Source: a virus
Virus record (IMG/VR): IMGVR_UViG_3300020193_001072
Location: 1-25,772 of that record
DNA length: 25,772 nucleotides
Direction: 5' to 3' (one strand)
Shown piece by piece: positions 1 to 6,098 of the stretch. How positions within the stretch are numbered: position 1 is the stretch's first letter; each line of letters begins with the position of its first letter. The notes under the pieces were generated by a model. It was not told the origin of the DNA. It saw only the letters and a list, made by a program, of their open reading frames with translations, and made no database searches. Made by a program: the position numbers and the translations under genes.

Positions 1-2
1 AT

Positions 3-1679
3 GGAACTAGTGGATTCTTAAGTTATGGGCAATTAACACTTGAGCAGGCACAATGGTTTAAAGATACTTATAGAATAAATTATAGAGCATTCTATCCTGG
101 ACCACCATCCAATGTTCCTGATCAATACGGTAGATACTTGTGTACCATGACTGGAACACCAAAAGATCCACCAAAAAGAAGAGTCCCCCCTGTGTTGGGA
201 GGTTTTGATCCTAACCTTCCTCCTGGTTCTGCTAATCCATATCTTACGGATAAACCAGTTCCTCCCGATATTCTTGGTGACTTGGCTATCTTAGGTCTTT
301 CTGCAGCAGTGGTTTTAGCACTTGGTGCAGCTCTTGCTTCTGGAGCAGCAACCGCACTTCTTGCAAGATTGAGATATCTAGCTAAACTTAGAATGGATAG
401 AGGTGCATTAAATCCATTAGGACAAACTGCGGTTAGATCTGGTGCAGCAGGTAGACAGCGTGTTGATGTTTATACTGGAAGACCATATCAGGGACCAAGA
501 GGTAATCGTACTGGAACACAATATTCAACAACTAATCAACAGACAGGAAATACTTATACTAACCCCGGACCTTTAAGAGGTATGCCTGGAACTGGATCGC
601 AAACAAATCCAGCAGGAACTTTGGATAGATCAACTTTACCTCAAAGATATATTGACAAATATGGGAGTAGATCTGTTTTAGGACAGCAACAAGTTAAGAT
701 GTCTCCAAGTGCTGCACGAAGAACATTTGGAGAATGTTTAAATGAGTCTTCAGATGTGAAAGGGGATTATGCAAATGCTTTTGTCTTAAAACTTTTTTCA
801 GAGTATCCTGATCCATATGATAAAATTGATGAAATAATAAAAATTCTTGATAAACATTTAAAAACAAAAACCAGTAAAGTAAAAGAAAGTTTTGATAACT
901 CCAATACTAGAAGAATTATTCGTGATATTAAAAAACCATATGTTCCTCCAGAACAACCAAAAGTAAAATATAAAATCAAACCAAGAGCAAATAGAACTAT
1001 TAACGTTGATTTAATGAAGCAAGCAGAAGTTCCTACTTCTTTTAAACCAGCAGAAGAACGACTTTGGGGGAGATATGAGAAAAAGCAAAATGAAAGAATG
1101 TCCCAAGATAAGAAAAACGTTGTTTTGGATCATCTTGGTGCAAGTGATCATGCTTGGGAATATCTGCTAGAAAGAAATAGAAGCAAAGATAAGTATTCGG
1201 GATTTTTTGATAAAGATGGAACACCCCATAAAATTGTTAGAAAAGAAGATGTTAAAGGAGAAACTTTACTTTTTATTGCTGATGAAAACGGAAAAAAAGA
1301 AAGCATCCTTCAGTCTGAATTAAATGATCGGTTAGATTATGAATTTAATAAAGAAGTATTCAATCAATATTTTGCAGAACAAGAGACTCTTCAAGCAGAT
1401 AAAGATCCATTGTTTAAAAAAGTATCAAAGGCATTAAAAAAAGAAATTGATTATACAAATAAACCATCAAAACTTGGATATCCAAATGAAAACCCACCAG
1501 AAATGGTCGGTGGATTTCATCCAGATTTAATTGATGGGGAAAAAGTATCAAATGCTTATAATAAATTGGATCCAATTAGTGCAAACTCTATGCCACCGAC
1601 TGGTAATCCTAAAATTGATGCAAAGGTTCAAAAAGCAAAAAAACTAAAATCAGTTAAATCAGTTTTACCAGATTCCTGA
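3..1679 (+). CDS. probable virion structural protein, 5' end cut by window
   Basis: The frame is open from the first bases of the window (first whole codon at 3), so this is the 3' part of a longer gene; 558 residues are visible. The visible N-terminus holds the motif LTLEQAQWFKDTYR, then a Pro/Gly-rich stretch with a hydrophobic Ala/Leu-rich segment (about residues 92-125) that could be a membrane-spanning or buried helix. A Gly/Thr/Asn/Gln-rich linker follows, then a charged Lys/Glu-rich C-terminal half. The phrase VLGGFDPNLPPG near the start is echoed by MVGGFHPDLIDG near the end. I recognise the style (low-complexity linker, NPPEMVGG and MPPTGNPKIDAKV near the C-terminus) from cyanomyovirus structural proteins, but no defined domain. 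It ends just before the psbA promoter with no convincing terminator. Virion role is inference. Confidence 0.6.
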   Translation, partial: GTSGFLSYGQLTLEQAQWFKDTYRINYRAFYPGPPSNVPDQYGRYLCTMTGTPKDPPKRRVPPVLGGFDPNLPPGSANPYLTDKPVPPDILGDLAILGLSAAVVLALGAALASGAATALLARLRYLAKLRMDRGALNPLGQTAVRSGAAGRQRVDVYTGRPYQGPRGNRTGTQYSTTNQQTGNTYTNPGPLRGMPGTGSQTNPAGTLDRSTLPQRYIDKYGSRSVLGQQQVKMSPSAARRTFGECLNESSDVKGDYANAFVLKLFSEYPDPYDKIDEIIKILDKHLKTKTSKVKESFDNSNTRRIIRDIKKPYVPPEQPKVKYKIKPRANRTINVDLMKQAEVPTSFKPAEERLWGRYEKKQNERMSQDKKNVVLDHLGASDHAWEYLLERNRSKDKYSGFFDKDGTPHKIVRKEDVKGETLLFIADENGKKESILQSELNDRLDYEFNKEVFNQYFAEQETLQADKDPLFKKVSKALKKEIDYTNKPSKLGYPNENPPEMVGGFHPDLIDGEKVSNAYNKLDPISANSMPPTGNPKIDAKVQKAKKLKSVKSVLPDS

Positions 1680-1689
1680 TTGGACCCCC

Positions 1690-1723
1690 TTGACGGGGAC
1701 TGAACCCAGTGCTATGATAAATA
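1690..1723 (+). promoter_or_regulatory. composite sigma70-like / late promoter of psbA
   Basis: TTGACG at 1690-1695, a 17-base spacer, then TATGAT at 1713-1718: a near-consensus sigma70 promoter. The last three bases of the -10 begin GATAAATA (1716-1723), a T4-late-promoter-like octamer. The predicted start near 1725 would give a 5' leader of about 165 bases. Activity is inferred. Confidence 0.65.
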
Positions 1724-1768
1724 GGTAAACAAATGTTACGAAACACAAAGTTTTCTTAACATTGTTAA

Positions 1769-1889
1769 ACTCCCACTAACCGAGACCTATGGGGAGTATA
1801 AATTACGTCTCTCATACCCAGTCTGAGGGTGACTGGGGAATAGTAACTCCACCATTTCCCTGATGGTCTTACTACTCTTTTAATCAAAA
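1769..1889 (+). promoter_or_regulatory. structured psbA 5' leader with three hairpins
   Basis: Three perfect inverted repeats lie in the leader: ACTCCC 1769-1774 with GGGAGT 1792-1797 (17-base loop), CCCAGTC 1817-1823 with GACTGGG 1831-1837 (7-base loop), and ACCAT 1851-1855 with ATGGT 1863-1867 (7-base loop). A second late-motif-like TATAAATT sits at 1797-1804. No Shine-Dalgarno sequence is visible before the ATG at 1890, so translation may depend on leader structure or bound factors, as is known for cyanobacterial and plastid psbA mRNAs. Confidence 0.5.
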
Positions 1890-2972
1890 ATGACTGCTAC
1901 AATTTCACGTCAACAATCACAATCGAATATTTGGGAACAATTCTGCAACTGGGTTACCTCAACCGATAATCGTCTTTATGTCGGTTGGTTTGGAGTTCTG
2001 ATGATTCCTTGCCTGCTTGCTGCTACGACTTGTTTCATTATCGCATTCATCGGTGCTCCCCCAGTGGACATTGATGGAATCCGTGAACCCGTTGCTGGTT
2101 CTCTCATGTACGGAAACAACATCATCTCTGGTGCTGTAATTCCTTCGTCCAATGCAATTGGACTGCACTTCTATCCCATTTGGGAAGCTGCTTCACTTGA
2201 TGAGTGGCTATATAACGGAGGACCTTTCCAACTGGTCGTCTTCCACTTTCTAATCGGTATCTATGCTTACATGGGTCGTGAATGGGAACTTTCTTACCGT
2301 CTTGGTATGCGTCCCTGGATTTGCGTTGCTTACTCTGCTCCTGTTGCTGCTGCTTCTGCGGTGTTCCTTGTTTATCCTTTCGGTCAAGGTTCCTTCTCTG
2401 ACGCAATGCCTCTTGGAATCTCGGGAACGTTTAACTACATGCTCGTCTTCCAAGCAGAACATAATATCCTTATGCATCCGTTCCACATGCTTGGGGTTGC
2501 TGGGGTATTTGGTGGCTCTCTGTTTAGTGCTATGCACGGAAGTCTGGTTACGTCTTCCCTTGTCCGCGAAACTACCGAGCAAGAGTCTCAGAACTATGGT
2601 TACAAGTTCGGACAAGAAGAAGAAACCTACAATATCGTAGCTGCACACGGTTATTTCGGTCGCCTTATTTTCCAATACGCTTCCTTTAATAACTCACGTT
2701 CGCTGCACTTCTTCCTCGCTGCTTGGCCTGTTGTCGGTATCTGGTTTACTGCCCTGGGCGTTAGCACAATGGCATTCAACCTCAACGGTTTCAACTTCAA
2801 CCAGTCCATCATTGATGGTCAGGGTCGTGTGCTCAACACCTGGGCAGATGTGCTGAACCGTGCTGGTCTGGGTATGGAAGTGATGCACGAAAGGAACGCA
2901 CACAATTTCCCTCTGGATCTTGCTGCTGCTGAGAACACTCCTGTTGCTCTCACTGCACCTGCAATCGGTTGA
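1890..2972 (+). CDS. psbA: photosystem II reaction-centre protein D1
   Basis: Full-length D1 (360 residues, the usual cyanobacterial length, no intron). It binds P680, pheophytin and QB in the thylakoid membrane and carries most Mn4Ca-cluster ligands. With the numbering shifted by one against the standard scheme, the key residues are all present: Tyr162 (TyrZ), Asp171, Glu190, His191, His199 (P680), His216 and His273 (non-haem iron), Ser265 (QB), His333, Glu334, Asp343 and Ala345. The C-terminal extension after Ala345 that CtpA removes is kept. The position equivalent to 130 is Glu (residue 131), the form associated with high-light D1. The gene is visibly more GC-rich than its surroundings, as expected for a host-derived auxiliary gene under protein-level constraint. 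It lies under a composite early/late promoter and ends at an intrinsic terminator. It would replace photodamaged host D1 during infection. Confidence 0.98.
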   Translation: MTATISRQQSQSNIWEQFCNWVTSTDNRLYVGWFGVLMIPCLLAATTCFIIAFIGAPPVDIDGIREPVAGSLMYGNNIISGAVIPSSNAIGLHFYPIWEAASLDEWLYNGGPFQLVVFHFLIGIYAYMGREWELSYRLGMRPWICVAYSAPVAAASAVFLVYPFGQGSFSDAMPLGISGTFNYMLVFQAEHNILMHPFHMLGVAGVFGGSLFSAMHGSLVTSSLVRETTEQESQNYGYKFGQEEETYNIVAAHGYFGRLIFQYASFNNSRSLHFFLAAWPVVGIWFTALGVSTMAFNLNGFNFNQSIIDGQGRVLNTWADVLNRAGLGMEVMHERNAHNFPLDLAAAENTPVALTAPAIG

Positions 2973-2996
2973 TAAAAACTGAATAACTGATATAAT
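2969..2996 (+). promoter_or_regulatory. sigma70-like promoter overlapping the psbA stop
   Basis: TTGATA at 2969-2974 (spanning the psbA stop codon), a 16-base spacer and a perfect TATAAT at 2991-2996. The expected start, about 3003, falls inside the left arm of the terminator hairpin that begins at 2998, so RNA begun here would lack that arm. The block AAAACTGAATAACT (2975-2988) recurs with one change before the psbD terminator. Confidence 0.5.
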
Positions 2997-2997
2997 T

Positions 2998-3023
2998 AGA
3001 GGGTGTAACAACCCTCTTTTTTA
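2998..3023 (+). terminator. intrinsic terminator of psbA
   Basis: AGAGGGT (2998-3004) pairs perfectly with ACCCTCT (3011-3017) around a 6-base loop, and the stem runs into a T tract ending at 3022. It begins 26 bases past the psbA stop codon. Confidence 0.9.
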
Positions 3024-3037
3024 TTTGTATAAAAACT

Positions 3038-3241
3038 ATGTTTAATTTTAAAGTAGGTGATATTTGTAGGATTAATAATCCAATTCAAAGAAAACACGGA
3101 AGAGAATTTGAAATTTTGGGATTTATGTATGATAAAGATGATGAATATTTTCCTCCAATTGCAATGAAAGTTAGGTACTTAGACACTAACCGCAAGGGGA
3201 CATATGATTGTTCATTTGATTCTCTTGAGGTGATTAGTTAA
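3038..3241 (+). CDS. small hypothetical protein (67 aa), possibly SH3-like
   Basis: A 67-residue soluble protein between psbA and psbD. It opens MFNFKVGDICRI and has the pattern of a small beta-barrel: a KVGD turn, alternating hydrophobics, Tyr/Phe-rich strands (FEILGFMYD, MKVRYLD) and an acidic turn DKDDE. This resembles SH3/KOW-like barrels, but I cannot assign a family. No Shine-Dalgarno precedes the ATG, which lies 15 bases after the psbA terminator T tract. Its own transcript could start from the TATAAT promoter at the end of psbA. The stop codon is one base from the start of the next small gene, so the two are probably co-translated. Function unknown. Confidence 0.65.
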   Translation: MFNFKVGDICRINNPIQRKHGREFEILGFMYDKDDEYFPPIAMKVRYLDTNRKGTYDCSFDSLEVIS

Positions 3242-3242
3242 A

Positions 3243-3365
3243 ATGTCTCATAATAATCAACATCACCCCATGGAAGATTGGGTTATCTGGGCAGGAGTAG
3301 CTATGATGGGATTCACAGTGATTGTGTTTGTCGTCTTCACTCTTTCAGTAATTTATTGGGGATGA
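3243..3365 (+). CDS. 40-residue single-span membrane protein
   Basis: ATG at 3243, one base after the previous stop; stop codon at 3363-3365. The product has a short polar N-terminus (MSHNNQHHPMEDW) and one hydrophobic span from about residue 13 to 38 ending IYWG. The stretch AMMGF matches the AMxGF core of high-light-inducible (Hli/CAB) proteins, which cyanophages often carry beside psbA, but the ExxNGR chlorophyll-ligand residues are absent (IWAGV sits in their place). The end FTLSVIYWG also recalls the C-terminal half of the cytochrome b6f subunit PetN. Neither assignment is secure. Position between psbA and psbD suggests a thylakoid-membrane role. Confidence 0.6.
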   Translation: MSHNNQHHPMEDWVIWAGVAMMGFTVIVFVVFTLSVIYWG

Positions 3366-3378
3366 GTACAAACACTCA

Positions 3379-3412
3379 TTGACCTCTTTATGAAGTAATG
3401 TTAAGATAAATA
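3379..3412 (+). promoter_or_regulatory. composite sigma70-like / late promoter of psbD
   Basis: TTGACC at 3379-3384, a 17-base spacer, TAAGAT at 3402-3407, with the -10 running into GATAAATA (3405-3412). The geometry is the same as at psbA: identical spacer length and the same three shared bases. Confidence 0.65.
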
Positions 3413-3424
3413 TGAGAAATACAT

Positions 3425-3430
3425 AGGAGG
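3425..3430 (+). promoter_or_regulatory. unusually close Shine-Dalgarno of psbD
   Basis: AGGAGG ends only two bases before the ATG at 3433, much closer than the usual 5-9. The start is nevertheless fixed: the next residues ([16 protein letters not shown]) match the D2 N-terminus and no other in-frame start fits. Confidence 0.6.
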
Positions 3431-3432
3431 TT

Positions 3433-4494
3433 ATGACTTCTTCTACTCTTTCACAACCAATTTCGCAACGAGGATGGTTCGATGTCCTGGATGACTGGCT
3501 TAAACGAGATCGCTTTGTATTTGTGGGTTGGTCTGGACTATTACTTTTTCCCACTGCTTATCTTGCCCTTGGTGGCTGGCTTACTGGCACAACGTTTGTT
3601 ACAAGCTGGTACACCCACGGGTTGGCGTCTAGTTATCTTGAAGGCGCTAATTTCCTTACGGCTGCTGTGTCAACGCCTGCAGATTCTATGGGTCATTCTC
3701 TTCTTCTACTTTGGGGTCCTGAGGCTCAAGGGGATATCGTCAGGTGGTTCCAACTTGGGGGACTCTGGACTTTTGTGGCGCTCCACGGGGCCTTTAGTCT
3801 GATTGGATTTATGCTTCGTCAGTTTGAAATTTCCCGACTGGTGGGCATCCGTCCTTATAATGCAATCGCATTCTCTGGACCGATTGCAGTATTTGTATCT
3901 GTGTTCTTAATGTATCCACTGGGTCAATCCAGTTGGTTCTTTGCTCCATCATTTGGTGTAGCAGCAATTTTTAGATTCCTGCTCTTCTTGCAGGGATTTC
4001 ACAACTGGACTCTTAATCCTTTTCATATGATGGGTGTAGCAGGTATTCTTGGTGGTGCTCTGCTATGTGCAATTCACGGTGCTACAGTAGAAAATACGCT
4101 TTATGAAGATGGCGAACAGTCAAATACTTTTAAAGCTTTTGAACCCACGCAAGAGGAAGAGACTTATAGTATGGTCACTGCGAACAGATTTTGGTCTCAG
4201 ATCTTCGGCATTGCTTTTAGTAATAAGCGTTGGCTACATTTCTTTATGCTCTTTGTTCCCGTCATGGGTCTCTGGACATCTTCTATCGGGATTATCGGTC
4301 TTGCTCTCAATCTTCGTGCTTACGACTTTGTTAGTCAGGAAGTTAGAGCAGCAGAAGATCCGGAATTTGAGACATTTTACACAAAAAATATACTTCTTAA
4401 TGAGGGACTTAGAGCGTGGATGGCTCCTGTAGATCAACCACACGAGAACTTCGTGTTCCCAGAAGAGGTCTTGCCCCGTGGCAACGCACTCTAA
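3433..4494 (+). CDS. psbD: photosystem II reaction-centre protein D2
   Basis: Full-length D2 (353 residues; cyanobacterial D2 is 352). It pairs with D1 to form the reaction centre and binds QA. With a shift of one against standard numbering, Tyr161 (TyrD), His198 (P680 chlorophyll), His215 and His269 (non-haem iron), Trp254 (QA pocket) and His118 region (accessory chlorophyll) are all present, as are the signatures [23 protein letters not shown] and [10 protein letters not shown]. The N-terminus [11 protein letters not shown] differs from common host forms. It has its own composite promoter and its own terminator, so it can be transcribed independently of psbA even though it lies about 460 bases downstream on the same strand. 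It is more GC-rich than the flanking structural genes. Product acts in the host thylakoid during infection. Confidence 0.98.
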   Translation: MTSSTLSQPISQRGWFDVLDDWLKRDRFVFVGWSGLLLFPTAYLALGGWLTGTTFVTSWYTHGLASSYLEGANFLTAAVSTPADSMGHSLLLLWGPEAQGDIVRWFQLGGLWTFVALHGAFSLIGFMLRQFEISRLVGIRPYNAIAFSGPIAVFVSVFLMYPLGQSSWFFAPSFGVAAIFRFLLFLQGFHNWTLNPFHMMGVAGILGGALLCAIHGATVENTLYEDGEQSNTFKAFEPTQEEETYSMVTANRFWSQIFGIAFSNKRWLHFFMLFVPVMGLWTSSIGIIGLALNLRAYDFVSQEVRAAEDPEFETFYTKNILLNEGLRAWMAPVDQPHENFVFPEEVLPRGNAL

Positions 4495-4504
4495 GGGATG
4501 CTGT

Positions 4505-4528
4505 GGGGCAGGATGTCCTGACTGCCCC
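4505..4528 (+). terminator. GC-rich hairpin after psbD
   Basis: GGGGCAG (4505-4511) pairs with CTGCCCC (4522-4528) around a 10-base loop that itself contains an AGGA/TCCT repeat. There is no T tract, so it is more likely a transcript-end stabiliser or weak terminator than a complete intrinsic terminator. A full one follows at 4564. Confidence 0.5.
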
Positions 4529-4537
4529 TTCCGACCT

Positions 4538-4561
4538 AAAACTAAATAACTATGTTATAAT
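4538..4561 (+). promoter_or_regulatory. TATAAT box abutting psbD terminator
   Basis: AAAACTAAATAACT (4538-4551) followed by TATAAT at 4556-4561, two bases before the terminator stem. It parallels the element after psbA. No good -35 is seen at 16-18 bases, so activity is less sure; CTAAATA (4542-4548) also resembles a weak late motif. Confidence 0.35.
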
Positions 4562-4563
4562 AT

Positions 4564-4586
4564 GGGTCGGAAACGACCCCTTTTTT
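4564..4586 (+). terminator. intrinsic terminator downstream of psbD
   Basis: GGGTCG (4564-4569) and CGACCC (4574-4579) pair around a GAAA tetraloop (GNRA type), followed by C and six T (4581-4586). The left arm could alternatively pair with CCGACC at 4531-4536. Confidence 0.92.
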
Positions 4587-4587
4587 A

Positions 4588-4713
4588 ATGATTAGTTCAG
4601 AAACGCCTTACAAACTTGCTGAGATTATCCGAGATACTTGGCCTCAGATATATAGAAAGTCTGAAAAAGATAAAGATGAAAAAAGTAGCGATATTCGGAT
4701 CCGCAAGAACTGA
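4588..4713 (+). CDS. possible small orf (41 aa) overlapping LOG gene
   Basis: ATG at 4588, one base past the terminator T tract; stop at 4711-4713. The product starts MISSETPYKLAEIIRDTWPQ and becomes Lys/Asp/Glu-rich. The first half looks like a genuine amphipathic helix, whereas the end reads through the start of the next gene in another frame (38-base overlap). No Shine-Dalgarno is visible. It could be a real small gene, translationally coupled to the LOG gene, or the remains of a longer one. Function unknown. Confidence 0.35.
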   Translation: MISSETPYKLAEIIRDTWPQIYRKSEKDKDEKSSDIRIRKN

Positions 4714-5224
4714 TTTTGATTCTGGACTTTATAAGGCAGTAGAAAAACTAGGTAAAAATATTGCAGCAGAAGGATGGGTGGTAGTAACTGGAGGTGGTCC
4801 AGGAACTATGGAAGCGGCAAATAAAGGAGCAATGAGTGCTTGTACTGAGAATTCACTTTGTTCTGTTGCAGAGGCAATCTACCTTCCATTTGAAGAAGGT
4901 GTTAATCCTTATGTTCAGGAATATGAAAAGCATCAGACATTCTATTCAAGATTAAAAACTTTTGCTGATTGTGATGCTTTCGTTGTAACTCCTGGTGGAA
5001 TTGGAACTCTTCTTGAAATGGCAATGATTTATCAATTGGTTCAAGTAAATCACATTGATAGAAAACCAATCATTTGTGTTGGTAGAATGTGGAGAACATT
5101 GAAACATTGGATTGAAGATGAAATGTTAGATAATGGATTTCTTAATAATGAAGAGATGAAACTGATTCATTACGTGGATAGGTTTTCTGAAGCAACACAT
5201 TTATTAAAAGGACTATTAAATTAA
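4676..5224 (+). CDS. LOG-family (lysine decarboxylase-like fold) nucleotide-binding protein
   Basis: From ATG 4676 the protein has 182 residues and a Rossmann-like fold: MKKVAIFGSAR at the first strand, VVVTGGGPGTMEAANKGA in the middle, and the family signature PGGIGTLLEMAMIYQL (PGGxGTxxE). Proteins of this family include cytokinin-activating phosphoribohydrolases (LOG) and close relatives that hydrolyse nucleoside 5'-monophosphates. A longer reading from 4616 (TTG) adds 20 residues unlike the family, so 4676 is preferred although it lacks a clear Shine-Dalgarno. The stop codon is directly followed by the ATG of the dioxygenase-like gene, so the two are likely one unit. A phage role in nucleotide-monophosphate salvage is plausible but inferred. 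Confidence 0.8.
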   Translation: MKKVAIFGSARTDFDSGLYKAVEKLGKNIAAEGWVVVTGGGPGTMEAANKGAMSACTENSLCSVAEAIYLPFEEGVNPYVQEYEKHQTFYSRLKTFADCDAFVVTPGGIGTLLEMAMIYQLVQVNHIDRKPIICVGRMWRTLKHWIEDEMLDNGFLNNEEMKLIHYVDRFSEATHLLKGLLN

Positions 5225-5722
5225 ATGAAAATTATTAAATACGAAATTATAGATAATTTTTTAAAAAAAGAAGATTTTGATACAATTAAAAGGACAATAG
5301 TTTTTGGTGAAGATTTTCCCTGGTTTGTTACTCACGGAGTTTCTTATCTTGGGAGTGGTGATGGTCATTATATGAGTCACCTTTTGTATGCAAAACATAG
5401 TCCTGTAAGTCGTTGGTTTGAAATTTTATTTCCAGTGTTTTTAAAAATAGAACCAATTGCAATTCATAGGATTAAAGCAAACTTTTATCCTAGAACTGGA
5501 GAAATAATTAAACATTCTCCTCATGTTGATTTACACGTTTCTCATAAAGGAGCAATTTTATATTTGAATACTAACAATGGAAAAACTATTTTAAATGATG
5601 GTACGGAAATAGATTCCGTAGAAAATAGAATGTTATTTTTTGATCCTTCAATTTTACATCAAAGCACATCTTGCACTGACGATCCTATGGGAAGATTTAA
5701 TATAAATTTTAATTACTTCTGA
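5225..5722 (+). CDS. 2-oxoglutarate/Fe(II)-dependent dioxygenase-like protein
   Basis: 165 residues with the double-stranded beta-helix pattern of prolyl-4-hydroxylase-type 2OG-Fe(II) oxygenases: an HVD motif (His100, Asp102), a distal His145 in ILHQSTSC, and Arg157 in GRFNINFNYF as the 2-oxoglutarate-binding residue. The order H-x-D ... H ... R and the spacing fit the family. Cyanomyoviruses commonly encode several such proteins; their substrates are generally unknown. The ATG directly follows the stop of the LOG-family gene with no gap, so translation is probably coupled. All metal ligands are visible, so an active enzyme is likely; substrate unknown. Confidence 0.8.
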   Translation: MKIIKYEIIDNFLKKEDFDTIKRTIVFGEDFPWFVTHGVSYLGSGDGHYMSHLLYAKHSPVSRWFEILFPVFLKIEPIAIHRIKANFYPRTGEIIKHSPHVDLHVSHKGAILYLNTNNGKTILNDGTEIDSVENRMLFFDPSILHQSTSCTDDPMGRFNINFNYF

Positions 5723-5725
5723 CTA

Positions 5726-5734
5726 CTATAAATA
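5726..5734 (+). promoter_or_regulatory. T4-type late promoter
   Basis: CTATAAATA, matching the T4 late consensus TATAAATA exactly, 29 bases before the ATG at 5763. It separates the enzyme genes from the structural block. Confidence 0.75.
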
Positions 5735-5762
5735 TAATTAAAAAGTAAAAGGGTAATTATAA

Positions 5763-6098
5763 ATGGCAGCAATACCCTTAAATCTAACCATCGAACAAGG
5801 GGTTGATTTTGAGGTTACTCTTACAGTCAGAAATAAAAATCATGTTCCTTTGAATCTTTTAGGATATTCTGCTGTAAGTACATTAAGAAAATATTATACC
5901 TCTACAGATACTTACTCTATCACGGTTAATTTTTTAGATAGAGTAAATGGTAGAATTTCTTTGACTATGACAGATAATCAAACTTCTTTATTAAAAGAAG
6001 GAAGATATGTTTATGATGTAGTTTTAACTTCACCAAATTCTCTTAAGACAAGGGTTATTGAAGGATCGGTTATTGTCACTCCAGGAGTTACTGCATAA
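5763..6098 (+). CDS. small virion protein, Ig-like fold (111 aa)
   Basis: All-beta protein with the pattern of small phage baseplate/tail proteins similar to the N-terminal domain of BppU-like proteins: an opening LNLTIEQGVDFEVTLTVRNKN (Gln-Gly-x-x-Phe strand), a PLNLLGYSAVSTLRK strand pair, GRISLTMTDNQTSLLKEGRYVYDV, and a closing strand RVIEGSVIVTPGVTA. Likely a structural adaptor at the tail periphery. It is driven by the late promoter at 5726, has a GGG-type ribosome site about 12 bases upstream, and its stop overlaps the start of the next gene by one base (TAATG), so the two are translationally coupled. Confidence 0.65.
   Translation: MAAIPLNLTIEQGVDFEVTLTVRNKNHVPLNLLGYSAVSTLRKYYTSTDTYSITVNFLDRVNGRISLTMTDNQTSLLKEGRYVYDVVLTSPNSLKTRVIEGSVIVTPGVTA

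Noticed and set aside
1681-1712. tRNA-like 3' end (GC stem and a GAACCC stretch) before psbA
   Set aside because: No complete cloverleaf, anticodon arm or acceptor pairing can be built; the sequence is explained by the sigma70-like promoter.
2263-2640. Plus-strand 125-residue open frame inside psbA
   Set aside because: It lies wholly within psbA in another frame and is Leu-rich because of psbA codon usage; no independent signal.
2122-3011. Several minus-strand and alternative-frame open frames across psbA
   Set aside because: They are shadows of the conserved psbA frame; their products have no recognisable features and no ribosome sites.
4678-4687. A-run at the small-orf/LOG junction as a programmed frameshift site
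   Set aside because: The frames are related by +1, not the -1 that an AAAAAAG slippery site gives, and the LOG gene has its own ATG; coupling is simpler.
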